A stretch of DNA of 64,000 nt. Origin: Corynebacterium sp. TAE3-ERU16. Its GTDB lineage: Bacteria > Actinomycetota > Actinomycetes > Mycobacteriales > Mycobacteriaceae. A program made the translations under genes and the position numbers. Shown one piece after another: positions 1 through 7,374 of this stretch (the first letter of the stretch is position 1; each line of letters starts with the position of its first letter). The stretch covers positions 372,001-436,000 of the forward strand of contig NZ_JAHUTN010000001.1 of assembly GCF_019209935.1 (NCBI RefSeq), written 5' to 3'. The notes under the pieces were generated by a model, which saw only the letters and a list, made by a program, of their open reading frames with translations, was not told the origin of the DNA and made no database searches.

Positions 1-37
1 GCAAGACCCTCGGGAGATTCGGACGGGAGACCACCAC

Positions 38-214
38 TTGAACGCAGACACCACACCACAAAGAACCGCTGTTGAGCACTATAGGGACGACAACCCGAAC
101 GACCCGTACGAGTGCATCACAATCACACACGGCGACCACAGCTTCGACCTGAACAGAGAAGAAGCCACCACGATGATCCGTGATCTTCGACGATCCATCG
201 AACACTTCACCTAA
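38..214 (+). CDS. Small conserved phage protein (DPYECITI family)
   Basis: This is a 58-residue protein read from a TTG at 38, with a GGGAGA ribosome-binding site seven bases upstream. The frame stays open to the window edge, so a longer form cannot be excluded. It contains the string NDPYECITI followed by an acidic, Leu-rich C-terminal half with two short predicted helices (DLNREEATTMIRDL). The same arrangement (TDPYECITI, then DLTHEQAMLLALDL) occurs in the minus-strand gene at 15617-15811 of this prophage, so the two are paralogues. No known function is recognised. It sits in the early/middle region upstream of the WhiB-like gene. Confidence 0.6.
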   Translation: MNADTTPQRTAVEHYRDDNPNDPYECITITHGDHSFDLNREEATTMIRDLRRSIEHFT

Positions 215-245
215 CCGTCGGCATGCACCCAAACCACCCCCGATA

Positions 246-260
246 GTGTCCACTAGACAC
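246..260. promoter_or_regulatory. Small palindrome upstream of the whiB-like gene
   Basis: GTGTC and GACAC flank a five-base centre in the 143-base gap between the small protein and the WhiB-like gene. It could be an operator, or a chance inverted repeat. No clear -35/-10 pair is seen beside it. Confidence 0.2.
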
Positions 261-357
261 ATACAGCGCGGGTGGTTTTCTCATACCACCCCCACCCCCG
301 ACGAGTGCGAGAATGAGATAAACACCCCACCCCGCACCACCGGAGACGCCACCCCTT

Positions 358-816
358 GTGCCCGACCACAGACGGCCCCCCTGCACGCGAAAACGCGCCT
401 ACACAGACCCCGAACACGACCCACAAGCCACCCGCGAAGCGATCCGCACCTGCCACACCTGCCCACTCCTCAAAGACTGCGCACGACAAGCCCTCCACGG
501 AGGCGACAGCCTCGACGGCCACTACACCCGTCCAGCGACCGGAGTCATCCAAGCCGGCATCCACTGCTCAGGCGACGACGCCACCGCAGAAGCCCTCGCC
601 CGCATCGCCGGAGTCGAACGCCCCACATACCGCGACCGGATCCCCCGGCCCGTTCCCCCTCCGAGCTGCCGACGCTGCCACACACCGATGGTCCCCTGGT
701 CCCGCAAGACACTGCCCCCACCGGGGCACGTCATGCACCACGGACGCGGCTACTGCCAACGCTGTCGCGGTGCACATCCCGCTACCATGGCCTGCTCCCC
801 CACTGTCGATGAATGA
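358..816 (+). CDS. WhiB-like Fe-S regulator with C-terminal zinc ribbon
   Basis: This 152-residue protein starts at GTG 358. Residues C9, C32, C35 and C41 form the C-x(22)-C-x2-C-x5-C pattern that binds the [4Fe-4S] cluster of WhiB-family actinobacterial transcription factors. A GVIQAG turn near residue 65 sits where the family has its GVWGG loop. Unlike ordinary WhiB proteins of about 80-120 residues, it carries a second pair of CxxC knuckles (CRRC near 103 and CQRC near 136), which look like a zinc ribbon. Phage-encoded WhiB proteins are known, for example in mycobacteriophage TM4, where one acts on host septation and superinfection. The role here is inferred: regulation of phage or host genes by binding the sigma factor. 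The 3' end overlaps the resolvase gene by 47 bases. Confidence 0.75.
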   Translation: MPDHRRPPCTRKRAYTDPEHDPQATREAIRTCHTCPLLKDCARQALHGGDSLDGHYTRPATGVIQAGIHCSGDDATAEALARIAGVERPTYRDRIPRPVPPPSCRRCHTPMVPWSRKTLPPPGHVMHHGRGYCQRCRGAHPATMACSPTVDE

Positions 817-1183
817 CCGGGGCCTCGGCCGCGGCGCGATGCACGCCAAGTCCGCGAAGAACCGCGAGATCATCGACACCATCCGCTGGCTGGCCCGCTC
901 CCACCGGCTCCCCCAGGGCGCCGCCTACTGCATCGTGCAGCTCCACTACCTCCCCAAGGACAACCGGCGCCGCGACACCGACAACCTCGTCGCCACCCTC
1001 AAGCCGATCTGCGACGGGCTCGCCGGCGGCACATCGAAGCTCCCCGGGCACGGCCTCGTCCCCGACGACATCCCCGCATACATGGCGAAACCCGAGCCGA
1101 TCATCCACCGGCACCAGCGGGGCGAGAAGCCCGCCATGTGGATCGAACTCACCTACTGGATGGAGCACCCGAGTGAGCAGTGA
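770..1183 (+). CDS. RusA-family Holliday junction resolvase
   Basis: A protein of about 137 residues with the RusA signature. An N-terminal strand with a Pro-rich turn (LPWPAPPLSMNDRG) is followed by the acidic catalytic cluster RRDTDNL, CDGLAGG and LVPDD. RusA enzymes are small dimeric endonucleases that cut Holliday junctions. Phages use them to clear branched replication intermediates before packaging. GTG 770 is chosen because homologues begin about 15 residues before the MNDR motif; the ribosome-binding site there is weak, and the first bases overlap the WhiB-like gene. An ATG at about 809 would give a shorter form lacking the first strand. The next gene overlaps its end by 11 bases, so translation is probably coupled. 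Confidence 0.85.
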   Translation: MHIPLPWPAPPLSMNDRGLGRGAMHAKSAKNREIIDTIRWLARSHRLPQGAAYCIVQLHYLPKDNRRRDTDNLVATLKPICDGLAGGTSKLPGHGLVPDDIPAYMAKPEPIIHRHQRGEKPAMWIELTYWMEHPSEQ

Positions 1184-1427
1184 ACCCATCGACCTCGACG
1201 ACCTGGACGGCATCCTCACCCGCGTGTGCGACGCCATCTACCAGGAACCCGGATCAGACGCCCCCGGCACGGTGGATTACGTGCTGGTTACCCGCCGGCA
1301 CGCGTGCGACGAAACCGAGGAGATCAACCTCGTCATGTCGGACAGTCTGCCGACGTCGACACTGCTGGGGATGCTGCAGCTCGCCGCCCACTGCCACATC
1401 AACTCACCGGAGGACCCCGATGCCTGA
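1173..1427 (+). CDS. Hypothetical acidic phage protein
   Basis: An 84-residue acidic protein starting at GTG 1173, with a GGAG ribosome-binding site seven bases upstream. It overlaps the resolvase and dUTPase genes at both ends, which supports it as a member of a coupled operon. It has an Asp/Leu-rich start (IDLDDLDGIL), a strand-like centre (VDYVLVTRRH) and a C-terminal helix ending in AAHCHI. No domain is recognised. Confidence 0.75.
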   Translation: MSSEPIDLDDLDGILTRVCDAIYQEPGSDAPGTVDYVLVTRRHACDETEEINLVMSDSLPTSTLLGMLQLAAHCHINSPEDPDA

Positions 1428-1866
1428 CCTCGCTTTCTACGCTGACCCCGACCTCTACGGCCCCAAAGACCTCCGCCCCGCGCGCGAGGGCGACGCCGGG
1501 ATCGACCTGAGATCTGCCGCCACCATCCGCATGTCCCTCACACCCCGCACCCGGTTCGTCGACCTCGGCGTCCAGGTCGCCATCCCCGAAGAACACACCG
1601 GACTCCTCGCCATCCGATCATCCGCCGCCTCAAAGATGGGCCTCCGCCTCGCAAACGGCATCGGCATCATCGACGCCGGCTACCGCGGCCCCGTGCGTGC
1701 ACTCATCGACATCCCTGCCCAGGTGGAGATCCAGCGCGGCGACCGCATCTGCCAGCTCCTCGTCTCCCCGATCCCGAAACTGTCGATCACCCGCGTCACG
1801 GACCCCGCCGCTCTGGGTGAAACCGAGCGCGGGACCGGCGGCTTCGGCTCCACCGGAAAGAACTAG
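1420..1866 (+). CDS. dut: dUTP diphosphatase (dUTPase)
   Basis: A 148-residue trimeric-type dUTPase that hydrolyses dUTP to dUMP and pyrophosphate, keeping uracil out of phage DNA and supplying dTTP precursor. All five family motifs are visible: AGIDLRSA (26-33), RSSAASKMGL (66-75), GIIDAGYRG (82-90) with the catalytic Asp85, RGDRICQLL (106-114), and the C-terminal Gly-rich arm RGTGGFGSTG (about 136-145). Length is typical. ATG 1420 has a GGAGG site six bases upstream and overlaps the previous gene by eight bases. Confidence 0.96.
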   Translation: MPDLAFYADPDLYGPKDLRPAREGDAGIDLRSAATIRMSLTPRTRFVDLGVQVAIPEEHTGLLAIRSSAASKMGLRLANGIGIIDAGYRGPVRALIDIPAQVEIQRGDRICQLLVSPIPKLSITRVTDPAALGETERGTGGFGSTGKN

Positions 1867-1868
1867 CC

Positions 1869-2048
1869 GTGCACATTCTCGTTTCTGGCCCCGTCGGACC
1901 CTGGCACAGGTGGTTCGCTTGGCGCCCAGTGTGGAGCAACCAGTACGGCTGGCGCTGGCTCCAAACCCTAGAGCGCGCCCGCTTCTACCCCGAAGGGCTC
2001 CCCGCGAGGTGGACCTACCGACTCCCCGAAGACAGGAACCACCAATGA
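1869..2048 (+). CDS. Small Trp/Arg-rich phage protein, copy 1
   Basis: A 59-residue protein from GTG 1869, preceded by GGAAAG. It is very rich in Trp and Arg: GPWHRWFAWRPV, then GWRWL and RARFYPEG. The gene at 2637-2819 has the same pattern (GPWHRWFAWRPV, RRWL, RARFYYPD), so this is a duplicated family inside one operon. It ends in a four-base ATGA overlap with the next gene. It is too short to show a catalytic domain. It may be a nucleic-acid or protein binder, but that is only a guess from composition. Confidence 0.65.
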   Translation: MHILVSGPVGPWHRWFAWRPVWSNQYGWRWLQTLERARFYPEGLPARWTYRLPEDRNHQ

Positions 2049-2272
2049 CCGGGATATTCGCTGTCGCTGGGGTGCTCGCCGCCGTCACCCTGATCAATGT
2101 CCTCTTACTGCTGGAAACCGAGATCCGCATCTTCATCAATGAGAAAGAGACAGGGAAACAGCTTGCCGCCCTGCAGCAACGCACATTCGAGACACGCCCG
2201 TTGATCGGCCCCATCGAAGGCGTGATTTTCCACCACAGTGACGAACCACCCACAACAAGGAGCGACCAGTGA
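2045..2272 (+). CDS. Small single-pass membrane protein
   Basis: A 75-residue protein. Residues about 2-22 (IFAVAGVLAAVTLINVLLLL) form one strong transmembrane segment, followed by a charged cytoplasmic-type tail. It starts inside the stop of the preceding Trp/Arg-rich gene (ATGA) and ends in a GTGA overlap with the next. No known family is recognised. A membrane protein encoded in a phage early or middle operon could act on the host envelope, but nothing here proves it. Confidence 0.7.
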   Translation: MTGIFAVAGVLAAVTLINVLLLLETEIRIFINEKETGKQLAALQQRTFETRPLIGPIEGVIFHHSDEPPTTRSDQ

Positions 2273-2640
2273 CCTACGTGAAGCACCCGCCGACCAGTGA
2301 ATATCGTCGCGCCCATGCCCGTGCGCGCAGGGGCCACATCATCGTCGCCGTGCCGGTACTGCTCGCCACATTCATCACCACATCGGCCACCGCCGCAGCG
2401 TACGTCTCTAGTGGGCACGACCGTGGCGACGCCCTCACGACGTTCACCGTCATCGCCGCCGTCACAGGGACGTTCGCCGCAGGCCTCGCGATAGCAGCAG
2501 TCGATACGCACGAAAGAGACTTCGAGGAAGTCGCCAGCATCCGCGAAGACTACAACGAGCGGCTGGAACGCAAACAATCGGAGCGGCTGCGATCCCTCGG
2601 CCTCGACCCCAACCTCATCAACTACACGAGCGACCAGTGA
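2269..2640 (+). CDS. Two-pass phage membrane protein
   Basis: A 123-residue protein with a basic N-terminus (about 22 residues, Arg/His-rich), two transmembrane helices (about 23-47 and 58-78) separated by a short loop, and a charged helical tail rich in Glu/Arg (EDYNERLERKQSERL). It overlaps both neighbours by four bases, so it is translated as part of the small-gene chain from 1869 to 3183. The topology would suit a holin, antiholin or exclusion protein, but its position far from the endolysin argues against a simple lysis role. Confidence 0.75.
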   Translation: MTYVKHPPTSEYRRAHARARRGHIIVAVPVLLATFITTSATAAAYVSSGHDRGDALTTFTVIAAVTGTFAAGLAIAAVDTHERDFEEVASIREDYNERLERKQSERLRSLGLDPNLINYTSDQ

Positions 2641-2819
2641 TGAGCAGCTACGGGCCCTGGCACCGCTGGTTTGCTTGGCGGCCCGTGCAGACAGAACAAC
2701 ACGGGCGGCGCTGGCTACGACACGTACAACGCGCCCGCTTCTACTACCCCGATGTTCCAGGCGCACCCGGCCCGGTATGGGCGTACCGGCCCCTCGCCAC
2801 AGACAGGAGAACCCCATGA
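2637..2819 (+). CDS. Small Trp/Arg-rich phage protein, copy 2
   Basis: A protein of about 60 residues, starting at GTG 2637 or ATG 2640. It repeats the GPWHRWFAWRPV block and the RARFYYPD block of the 1869-2048 gene, with divergence between them and at the C-terminus. It overlaps its neighbours by four bases at each end. The near-identity of the motif blocks at both protein and DNA level points to duplication within the operon. Confidence 0.65.
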   Translation: MMSSYGPWHRWFAWRPVQTEQHGRRWLRHVQRARFYYPDVPGAPGPVWAYRPLATDRRTP

Positions 2820-2986
2820 CCATCACCGTCACCGTCCACTCCCCCCACGGCGGCCCCGACATCACCCGCCGATTCCGCGACTACACACCACCCGACGGCC
2901 CCACCCGAACCGCCGCCGAACAAGCCGACGCCTACGAGCAAGCCCGACACGCCGCCGGCTACACCACCACCAGGGGAACCGAATGA
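2816..2986 (+). CDS. Small hypothetical phage protein
   Basis: A 56-residue protein from ATG 2816, with an AGGAGA site five bases upstream. It begins with a strand-like segment (TITVTVHSPHGG), then RRFRDYTPP and an Ala-rich helix (AAEQADAYEQARHAAG). It is coupled to both neighbours by four-base overlaps. No family is recognised. Confidence 0.65.
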   Translation: MTITVTVHSPHGGPDITRRFRDYTPPDGPTRTAAEQADAYEQARHAAGYTTTRGTE

Positions 2987-3183
2987 CACCCGACACCGAC
3001 GACCTCGACCACTGGGCAGAGATCCACCAGACCCTCCTCCGCGCCACCGGAGGAACACCATACACACCTGCACCGCGAAAGGATCACATCATGAACAGCA
3101 CCCACATTGCGGCCCGCTACAACGAAACCCCGGAACCATCACCGTCGATAACCGAAACGGTCGAAGCGACACCACCAGCCTAG
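2983..3183 (+). CDS. Small hypothetical phage protein ending the operon
   Basis: A 66-residue protein from ATG 2983, with AGGGGA just upstream. The second half is Thr/Pro/Glu-rich and probably disordered. An in-frame ATG at 3091, preceded by AAAGGA, could start a separate 30-residue product. It is the last gene of the plus-strand small-gene chain. After it comes a 106-base gap with several CTAG tetranucleotides before the convergent minus-strand gene. Confidence 0.55.
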   Translation: MTPDTDDLDHWAEIHQTLLRATGGTPYTPAPRKDHIMNSTHIAARYNETPEPSPSITETVEATPPA

Positions 3184-3289
3184 CCGTTTTCGACTACTAG
3201 AATGGGCTACTAGCTAGACGACTAGCCGCTTGGGAATAGACTACCGCCCCGACACTTACACTTGGATTTCCTTAGTCGGTGGTCTTTCC

Positions 3290-3967
3290 CTATCTGCAGT
3301 TGTTGTCTTTTTCGGCTTGTGTTTCTTTGTTAAAACCCTTAAGGCCTACTGGCTTTACTGAACAGTTTTCCACACTTTCGGGACACTCCAGAAACGCCTC
3401 ACGAGCAATAATCGTTAGATTTCTAATTTCCTGTAGAGCCAAGTCACTCAAGGGCGTCATTGCGTCGGATATATCAACCCACTCTGACCCACCGCGTTTT
3501 TGCGCTTCCACCAGCGGCGAGTAGTCTCTCTCAAGCTGTTCCCACAGCGCATACAATTGTTGTCTTACACGATTTTGTGTTATCTCAATATCTAGCAAAA
3601 CCAATTGATCAACAGCCTCAATATTGAACTTTCTAAGTTCCTCAGACTTAAACCATTTTCCCTCTTTAGTGCCTGCGCTTCCCTGGAAATAAACCGCTAG
3701 AATACGCTCACTCGCAAGCTTGGACGACTTGGTAATTTCCCGTACACAATCGGCCACTGCCCGGCGTTGTCGTTCCCAATCTTCACGTTGTAATTGTTCT
3801 CGCCGTTCCCGTTCCCGCCGGTCGTCGTCGGCTTTACGCCTAGCATCTTCGGCCACTTGATCTTCACGGCGGCGCCGGTCAGCCGCCTTGTTGTTCCACC
3901 CCGTCGCGATAAGCACGCCGATAAGAGCAATGATTGAGACCAATAATGAGACAACACTTTGAGACAT
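3290..3967 (-). CDS. Membrane-anchored coiled-coil protein (moron candidate 1)
   Basis: A 225-residue protein. An N-terminal transmembrane helix (about residues 4-25) is followed by a long, highly charged coiled coil (about 27-75, rich in Arg, Glu, Asp and Gln) and a mixed helical C-terminal domain. The gene faces opposite to all surrounding late genes and is clearly more AT-rich than they are, especially in its 3' half, which points to separate acquisition. Its anchor-plus-coil region aligns by eye with the minus-strand gene at 6459-7142 (both have NNK-AD-RR-x-DQ-x-A-x-RR-K spacing). Function is unknown. Envelope-facing single genes like this in prophages often act in superinfection exclusion or defence; that is inference. 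Confidence 0.8.
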   Translation of the reverse strand: MSQSVVSLLVSIIALIGVLIATGWNNKAADRRRREDQVAEDARRKADDDRRERERREQLQREDWERQRRAVADCVREITKSSKLASERILAVYFQGSAGTKEGKWFKSEELRKFNIEAVDQLVLLDIEITQNRVRQQLYALWEQLERDYSPLVEAQKRGGSEWVDISDAMTPLSDLALQEIRNLTIIAREAFLECPESVENCSVKPVGLKGFNKETQAEKDNNCR

Positions 3968-4219
3968 GCGACAAGCATAGAGCCAGCCACCCCCACCTAC
4001 GCACCACCGGTCCCGTTCAACGTCTCAAAACATATTTCTGAACAGCGGGTTTACGTACCATGGCGGTGGCGGTAGCGCACATGGCCTCCCCCACAACGGT
4101 TTACACCAATCCACGAATTAGCAACCCTCAACCCCCACCTAGGCGACCATCTACGTAAAACCAGCGCATCAAACGGAGCCCACCCACACGCCCAGCAGCC
4201 CCGACATATCCGGAGACAA

Positions 4220-4720
4220 CTAATCCTCACCCCTGGATTTCCCGAAGGGGTTCTTCGACCTAGACGATGGCCCAGGAAGCCACCCAGACCAGTCATGTTC
4301 CTCCCCATCAGAGGCAACCCAATAGATATGGATGTCGTCGTACACGCCCAGCCCGCGAGTCGGAATACCGGACAGTATAAAGTGCCCTCCTCTCTCAACC
4401 ACGGGCTTCTTCGCCCACTCGTGACCGCCAATTAAAACAACCAAGTCTTTTGCAACGTGTCCCGTCTGGTTTATCACTGCGAGCCCTAGCCAGGTCTGCT
4501 CCAGCCGCCACAGAGGGGAGATAGCCAGCGACATGCGCTCCTGCGAATCAGCAGCGCGTCTCGCCGCATCCATAGCCTCCTCAGCAATCCGCTCAGAACG
4601 CTCTGCAGATGCCTCCGCGGCCTTCGCCCTCCCCCTCGCACTCCACGCCGACCACAACGCCAGCACAAACGACCCCACCGCCACACCCGCAGAAACCCAC
4701 GCCGGAATATCCATACCCAT
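4220..4720 (-). CDS. Membrane-anchored hypothetical protein (moron candidate 2)
   Basis: A 166-residue protein starting at ATG 4720 (a second ATG two codons later is equally possible). A transmembrane helix (about 7-24, ending in a WSAW motif) leads into an Ala/Glu/Arg-rich helix (about 28-58) and then a beta-rich domain with the segments LEQTWLGLAVINQTG and HIYWVASDGEEHDW. It lies in reverse orientation just upstream of the terminase genes. The architecture of anchor, charged helix and C-terminal domain matches the minus-strand genes at 3290 and 6459, although the C-terminal domain looks unrelated. Function is unknown. Confidence 0.75.
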   Translation of the reverse strand: MGMDIPAWVSAGVAVGSFVLALWSAWSARGRAKAAEASAERSERIAEEAMDAARRAADSQERMSLAISPLWRLEQTWLGLAVINQTGHVAKDLVVLIGGHEWAKKPVVERGGHFILSGIPTRGLGVYDDIHIYWVASDGEEHDWSGWLPGPSSRSKNPFGKSRGED

Positions 4721-4820
4721 CAACCTACCCACAACCGACCACACACAAACCCAGCCACAATAAACCCACAAACCGCAACACACGAACGCGCAAAACAACC
4801 CACAGCGCGGAAGGAGAACC

Positions 4821-5237
4821 ATGCACCCCAAAGCAAACTCCCGCGCCATCGAACAAGCCGAACGCCGCCGCCAAGCCCTCGCCCTCCGCCTCACCGGCGC
4901 CACCTTCGACCAAATCGGCCAACAACTCGGCTGCGACAAATCCACCGCCTACCGACTCATCTCCAAAGAAATCCGCGAAATCCCCCGCGAAGAAGCCGAC
5001 GAACTCCGCACCATCGAATGCGCCCGCCTCGACAAACTCCAACACGCAGTCTGGCAAGCCGCCATCCAAGGCGACGTCAACGCCGTCGACCGCGTCCTCA
5101 AAATCAGCGAACGCCGCGCCCGCCTCCTCGGCCTCGACAACATGAAGATCGACGCATCCATCAACGTTGCCGACGTCATCCGACAGCAATTCGAAACGAT
5201 GGTCCTCGACACAGACAGCCCAGAGAGCGACGCATAG
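4821..5237 (+). CDS. Terminase small subunit
   Basis: A 138-residue DNA-recognition subunit of the packaging motor. An N-terminal helix-turn-helix (about 18-52: LRLTGATFDQIGQQLG, then KSTAYRLI) would bind the packaging site. A central helical oligomerisation region follows (about 60-105), and the C-terminal tail would contact the large subunit. Assignment rests on this layout and on its place directly before the large terminase, with a one-base overlap. A strong GGAAGGAGA site precedes ATG 4821. The flanking sequence is C-rich with many A/C runs, unlike the downstream structural genes. Confidence 0.82.
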   Translation: MHPKANSRAIEQAERRRQALALRLTGATFDQIGQQLGCDKSTAYRLISKEIREIPREEADELRTIECARLDKLQHAVWQAAIQGDVNAVDRVLKISERRARLLGLDNMKIDASINVADVIRQQFETMVLDTDSPESDA

Positions 5238-6475
5238 TGGCCCCCACGGGCCTATCACCACGCCAGAAACTCGCCCTCCGCCGATCCACCGCCGCAGTCA
5301 ACATCTGGTACGGGTCCGTGCGCTCCGGCAAGACCCACGCGTCCCTGTGGTGGCTGCTCTACAAGATCGCGGGCTGGGACGGGCAGGGAACCGTCCTCGT
5401 TGTCGGGCTCACCCTGGGCACGGTGTGGCGCAACATCTTCCGCCCGTTGTTGAGTGAGCCGGCGTTCGCGGCCGTCGCCCCATACATCACCTACCGGGAG
5501 AATGGCGGCACCGCCCGGATCTTCGGGAAGGAAATCAACGTCGTCGGCGCGAACGACGAAACCTCCTGGCAGAGGATTCAGGGCATGACCGTGGCGTACT
5601 GTCTCGGCGACGAAGCCACGAACTGGCCGCGGTCGTTCTGGGACATGATGATCACCCGCCTGTCGATGGACACCTCCACGATGCTGGTCACCTGCAACCC
5701 CGGCCAATCCGCCCACTACCTGAAAACCGAGTGGATCGACAAAGCCGACACAGACCCCGACATCCACGTCGAGAAGCTCCTCCTCACCGAGAACCCCACC
5801 CTCCCAGCATCGTTCGTGAAACGTCTCCCCCGCCTCTACACCGGCGTGTTCTACCGCCGCTATGTCCTCGGGGAGTGGGTGGCCGCCGAGGGCGCGATCT
5901 ACGAGCAGTGGGACCCGACGGCCATGACCATCGCCCCGGAGAAGATCCCCCGGATCGCCCACTACCTCTCGGTAGGGATCGACTACGGCACGAACCACCC
6001 CACCGCCGGGTATGTCCTCGCGATGGGTGAGGATCAACGCCTCTACATCACACACGAGTGGTCCCCGAACACGGTGGGCGGGAAACGCCGCCGCCTGACG
6101 GATGGGGAGCTCGCGGACTCGTTGGAGACATGGCTGGCTGGGCTACCTGCAGTGCCGCGGGACCTGTATGTGGACCCGGCGGCCGCCTCGTTCCGGGAGG
6201 AGTTGAAGAGCCGCCGCCTGCCGAGTCACGCCGCGGACAACGCGGTCGTTGATGGGATCCGCACTGTGGACTCGCTGCTGGTGTCTGGTGATCTGCGGAT
6301 CAGTACCGAGTGCGGGGAGTTGATTCGGGAGATCCCGGGCTACAGGTGGGACGACAAGGCCGCCGCCCGGGGCCGGGATGCTCCGATCAAGGAGAACGAC
6401 GACCACTGTGACGCGCTCAGGTACACGGTGCATTCAAATCGGGGCGTGTGGCGGAGGTTCATTCCTCCGGCCTGA
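5237..6475 (+). CDS. terL: Terminase large subunit (packaging ATPase-nuclease)
   Basis: A 412-residue motor protein that pumps DNA into the procapsid and cuts it. Walker A-type loop GSVRSGKT is at 26-33 and Walker B VAYCLGDE at 119-126. The RNase H-fold nuclease begins at GIDYGT (247-252), with a later Asp-rich motif NDDHCDALRY near the C-terminus. The GTG start overlaps the small-subunit stop by one base, and the length fits PBSX/SPP1-type large terminases. Its 3' end overlaps the convergent minus-strand membrane gene by 17 bases, so transcripts from the two would be antisense to each other there. Confidence 0.95.
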   Translation: MAPTGLSPRQKLALRRSTAAVNIWYGSVRSGKTHASLWWLLYKIAGWDGQGTVLVVGLTLGTVWRNIFRPLLSEPAFAAVAPYITYRENGGTARIFGKEINVVGANDETSWQRIQGMTVAYCLGDEATNWPRSFWDMMITRLSMDTSTMLVTCNPGQSAHYLKTEWIDKADTDPDIHVEKLLLTENPTLPASFVKRLPRLYTGVFYRRYVLGEWVAAEGAIYEQWDPTAMTIAPEKIPRIAHYLSVGIDYGTNHPTAGYVLAMGEDQRLYITHEWSPNTVGGKRRRLTDGELADSLETWLAGLPAVPRDLYVDPAAASFREELKSRRLPSHAADNAVVDGIRTVDSLLVSGDLRISTECGELIREIPGYRWDDKAAARGRDAPIKENDDHCDALRYTVHSNRGVWRRFIPPA

Positions 6476-7142
6476 GGTGCTTTCTGGCGGCTTTGACTAT
6501 CTCACCCAACGATTCCTCAAGCACCTCGGGAGGTGGAAATCCACGTTTGAAGGAGTCCTTTGCCTTGTATGCATCCATGAGGTTGTTCTCTGGGTCCCAC
6601 TCTCCCAGTGCCAAGAACGGGCCCGAGCGTAGAGCCAACATTTTGCACACGACGAATGGTTCATGGAACTCGCGCATTGCCTCCCTTACAACTGGTTCGG
6701 ATATCTCTAGGTCGAGGGCATTCCAGTGTTGCTGAACCGTACGGTAGAAGTACTCCGCTCCCTTTTGGGTGGGCTGAAACTGTGCGGGTGTGTCTACTGT
6801 GAGGGTGTCCGGTTGCGGCGCCGCGTTGTATTCCTTTGTCGCGATATGAAGCGTCTCCATGTATTTGCTGACGAACCTAGCGACCGCGATACGTTGGCGT
6901 TCCATCGATCGTTCTTCGCGTTCTTCTGCGCGTTCTTGGTCTCTGGCTTTGAGCTGCTGTGTGAGTAGAGCGTCAGCATGTGCTCTGTCTTTGTTGCGGC
7001 GTTCGTCCGCTGCTTTTTGGTCATCAGCTCGGCGGTCGTCCGCTCTTTTGTTGTTGCGGCAGTTGATCCATACGCCGGATCCCACGGATATAAGGCCGAC
7101 GATGACAGGTCCATATGCGGTTACGAACGTCTCCAAGTCCAT
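6459..7142 (-). CDS. Membrane-anchored coiled-coil protein (moron candidate 3)
   Basis: A 227-residue protein from ATG 7142. A GTG at 7187 would add 15 residues, and neither start has a good ribosome-binding site. A transmembrane segment (about 9-28) is followed by a charged coiled coil (about 30-80: repeated ADDRRADDQ, ERRNK, ERAEEREERSMERQR) and a C-terminal helical domain. The first third and a segment with LDLEISEPVVREAM resemble the gene at 3290-3967 (LDIEITQNRVRQQL), so they are probably diverged paralogues. It sits backwards between the large terminase and portal genes. Function is unknown; lysogeny-expressed exclusion or defence is a hypothesis. Confidence 0.8.
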   Translation of the reverse strand: MDLETFVTAYGPVIVGLISVGSGVWINCRNNKRADDRRADDQKAADERRNKDRAHADALLTQQLKARDQERAEEREERSMERQRIAVARFVSKYMETLHIATKEYNAAPQPDTLTVDTPAQFQPTQKGAEYFYRTVQQHWNALDLEISEPVVREAMREFHEPFVVCKMLALRSGPFLALGEWDPENNLMDAYKAKDSFKRGFPPPEVLEESLGEIVKAARKHLRPEE

Positions 7143-7176
7143 GCACTGAGGGTACCGGCCAGCCAGGACAGCACTA

Positions 7177-7218
7177 AGCCCCCACACCGCTAAGGAGGGC
7201 GGAAACGGTGAGGGGGCT
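7177..7218. terminator. Hairpin between terL region and portal
   Basis: AGCCCCC plus CACCG pairs with CGGTG plus GGGGGCT around a 16-base loop, with one mismatch. There is no clear T run on either strand. It could end transcription or lie in the leader of the minus-strand membrane gene. Confidence 0.4.
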
Positions 7219-7224
7219 CAGGCG

Positions 7225-7240
7225 ATACGACGTTCCCAGT
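7225..7240. repeat. 16-base copy of the tRNA-Gly 5' end
   Basis: The 16 bases ATACGACGTTCCCAGT are identical to 33956-33971, which is the 5' acceptor/D-arm part of the minus-strand tRNA-Gly gene plus its flank. The copy lies in the non-coding gap before the portal gene. It may be a fossil recombination site or coincidence. Confidence 0.4.
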
Positions 7241-7374
7241 GACCGAATCGTCGCACCACCGAGCATACACCAAACGCGCACCAGTACGCACATCAACACA
7301 CTGCACTGACCGCACACCCCTATCGGGCACCATCTACGAGAAACCCCGCCCCCTGTGTAGATGGAGTACCCGCC

